Shown here piece after piece: positions 63,843-64,000 of a stretch of DNA of 64,000 nucleotides (position 1 is the first letter of the stretch; the number at the start of each line of letters is the position of its first letter). This stretch comes from Xanthocytophaga flava (GTDB lineage: Bacteria > Bacteroidota > Bacteroidia > Cytophagales > 172606-1): positions 62,001 through 126,000 of the forward strand of contig JASJOS010000019.1 of NCBI GenBank assembly GCA_030068525.1, in the 5' to 3' direction. The notes under the pieces are model-generated. The model searched no databases. It had not been told where the DNA came from and saw only the letters and a list, made by a program, of their open reading frames with translations. The translations under genes were made by a program, and so were the position numbers.

Positions 63843-64000
63843 ATGCTTGGATTTGCAATAGGGTTCTTGGAAATTACCTGGGTGGATGCATTAGACATCG
63901 CACTGGTAGCCTTCCTATTGTACCAACTATATCGATTACTGAAAGGAAGTGTAGCCATTACTATCTTTCTGGGATTTCTGTCTGTGTACTTCTTTTATCT
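63843..64000 (+). CDS. cdaA: Diadenylate cyclase CdaA, 5' part cut by window
   Basis: The ATG at 63843 starts MLGFAIGFLEITWVDALDI and continues LVAFLLYQLYRLLKGSVAI and then TIFLGFLSVYFFY to the window edge (52 residues). This membrane-helix region with the YQLYRLLKGS stretch is the conserved N-terminus of CdaA, which makes cyclic di-AMP. The catalytic DGA/RHR domain lies outside the window. The position after folP supports the call. Confidence 0.85.
   Translation, partial: MLGFAIGFLEITWVDALDIALVAFLLYQLYRLLKGSVAITIFLGFLSVYFFY

Noticed and set aside
1-64000. tRNA, rRNA, CRISPR, insertion sequence or prophage
   Set aside because: I looked in the long spacers for cloverleaf-like folds, regular short repeats, transposase motifs and attachment-like repeats and saw none that could be supported.

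Overview
The window comes from a chromosome of a Bacteroidota bacterium, most likely a gliding member of the Cytophagales. The reasons are the porP-gldKLMN type IX secretion/gliding operon with a SprE/PorW-type lipoprotein nearby, a fused SecDF, the hemD-DUF4271 and DUF1599-folP-cdaA neighbourhoods, a split ATP synthase operon, a short NuoG, AT-rich spacers, TAnnTTTG-type promoter elements and starts without Shine-Dalgarno sequences. The species cannot be named from the sequence alone. No rRNA, tRNA, CRISPR array, insertion sequence or phage gene was seen.

Layout. 1-1657: end of a polysaccharide export locus (Wzz-like, Wza-like). 2163-4876: a very acidic small protein, a divergent SDR-fold protein and a periplasmic isoaspartyl peptidase/asparaginase. 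4985-12592 (minus): M23 peptidase, bactofilin, AtpZ-like, AtpI-like, then atpB-E-F-H-A-G; beta and epsilon are not here. 13093-20136 (plus): SprE/PorW lipoprotein, PBP1A, uvrC. 20205-26097 (minus): PorP/SprF-like protein and gldK-L-M-N, the motor and ring of the type IX secretion system. 26488-31688 (minus): Omp85-family protein, WecA-like transferase, DUF4271 membrane protein, hemD. 32299-37647 (plus): a membrane protein with a SHOCT-like start, a WG-repeat protein, hemW, a small membrane-anchored protein. 37726-41174 (minus): secDF and a small exported protein. 41547-56289 (plus): all fourteen nuo genes, with an unrelated beta-barrel gene between nuoG and nuoH. 56362-60448 (minus): archaemetzincin-type lipoprotein, DUF4019 protein, a possible phosphodiester-glycosidase-fold lipoprotein, radA, a Spy/LTxxQ-like protein. 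60751-64000: DoxX/BT_3928-type protein and DUF1599 protein (minus), folP and the start of cdaA (plus).

How the parts fit. The window joins energy conversion (complex I makes the proton gradient; ATP synthase and the GldLM motor use it) with envelope building (PBP1A, bactofilin/M23, Wza/Wzz, WecA, Omp85, SecDF) and protein export (T9SS). Most gene blocks end in clear hairpin terminators. A recurrent feature is hairpins inside operons: after atpE and atpA, between gldK/gldL and gldM/gldN, and after nuoB and nuoI. These may set subunit ratios.

Most of the window is conserved housekeeping and I do not see a complete new multi-gene system. The least explained signals are a two-hairpin element at 61998-62087 whose cores are reverse complements of each other, five alternating palindromic repeats at 17850-18105 before uvrC, and the SHOCT-like/WG-repeat gene pair at 32299-35639.
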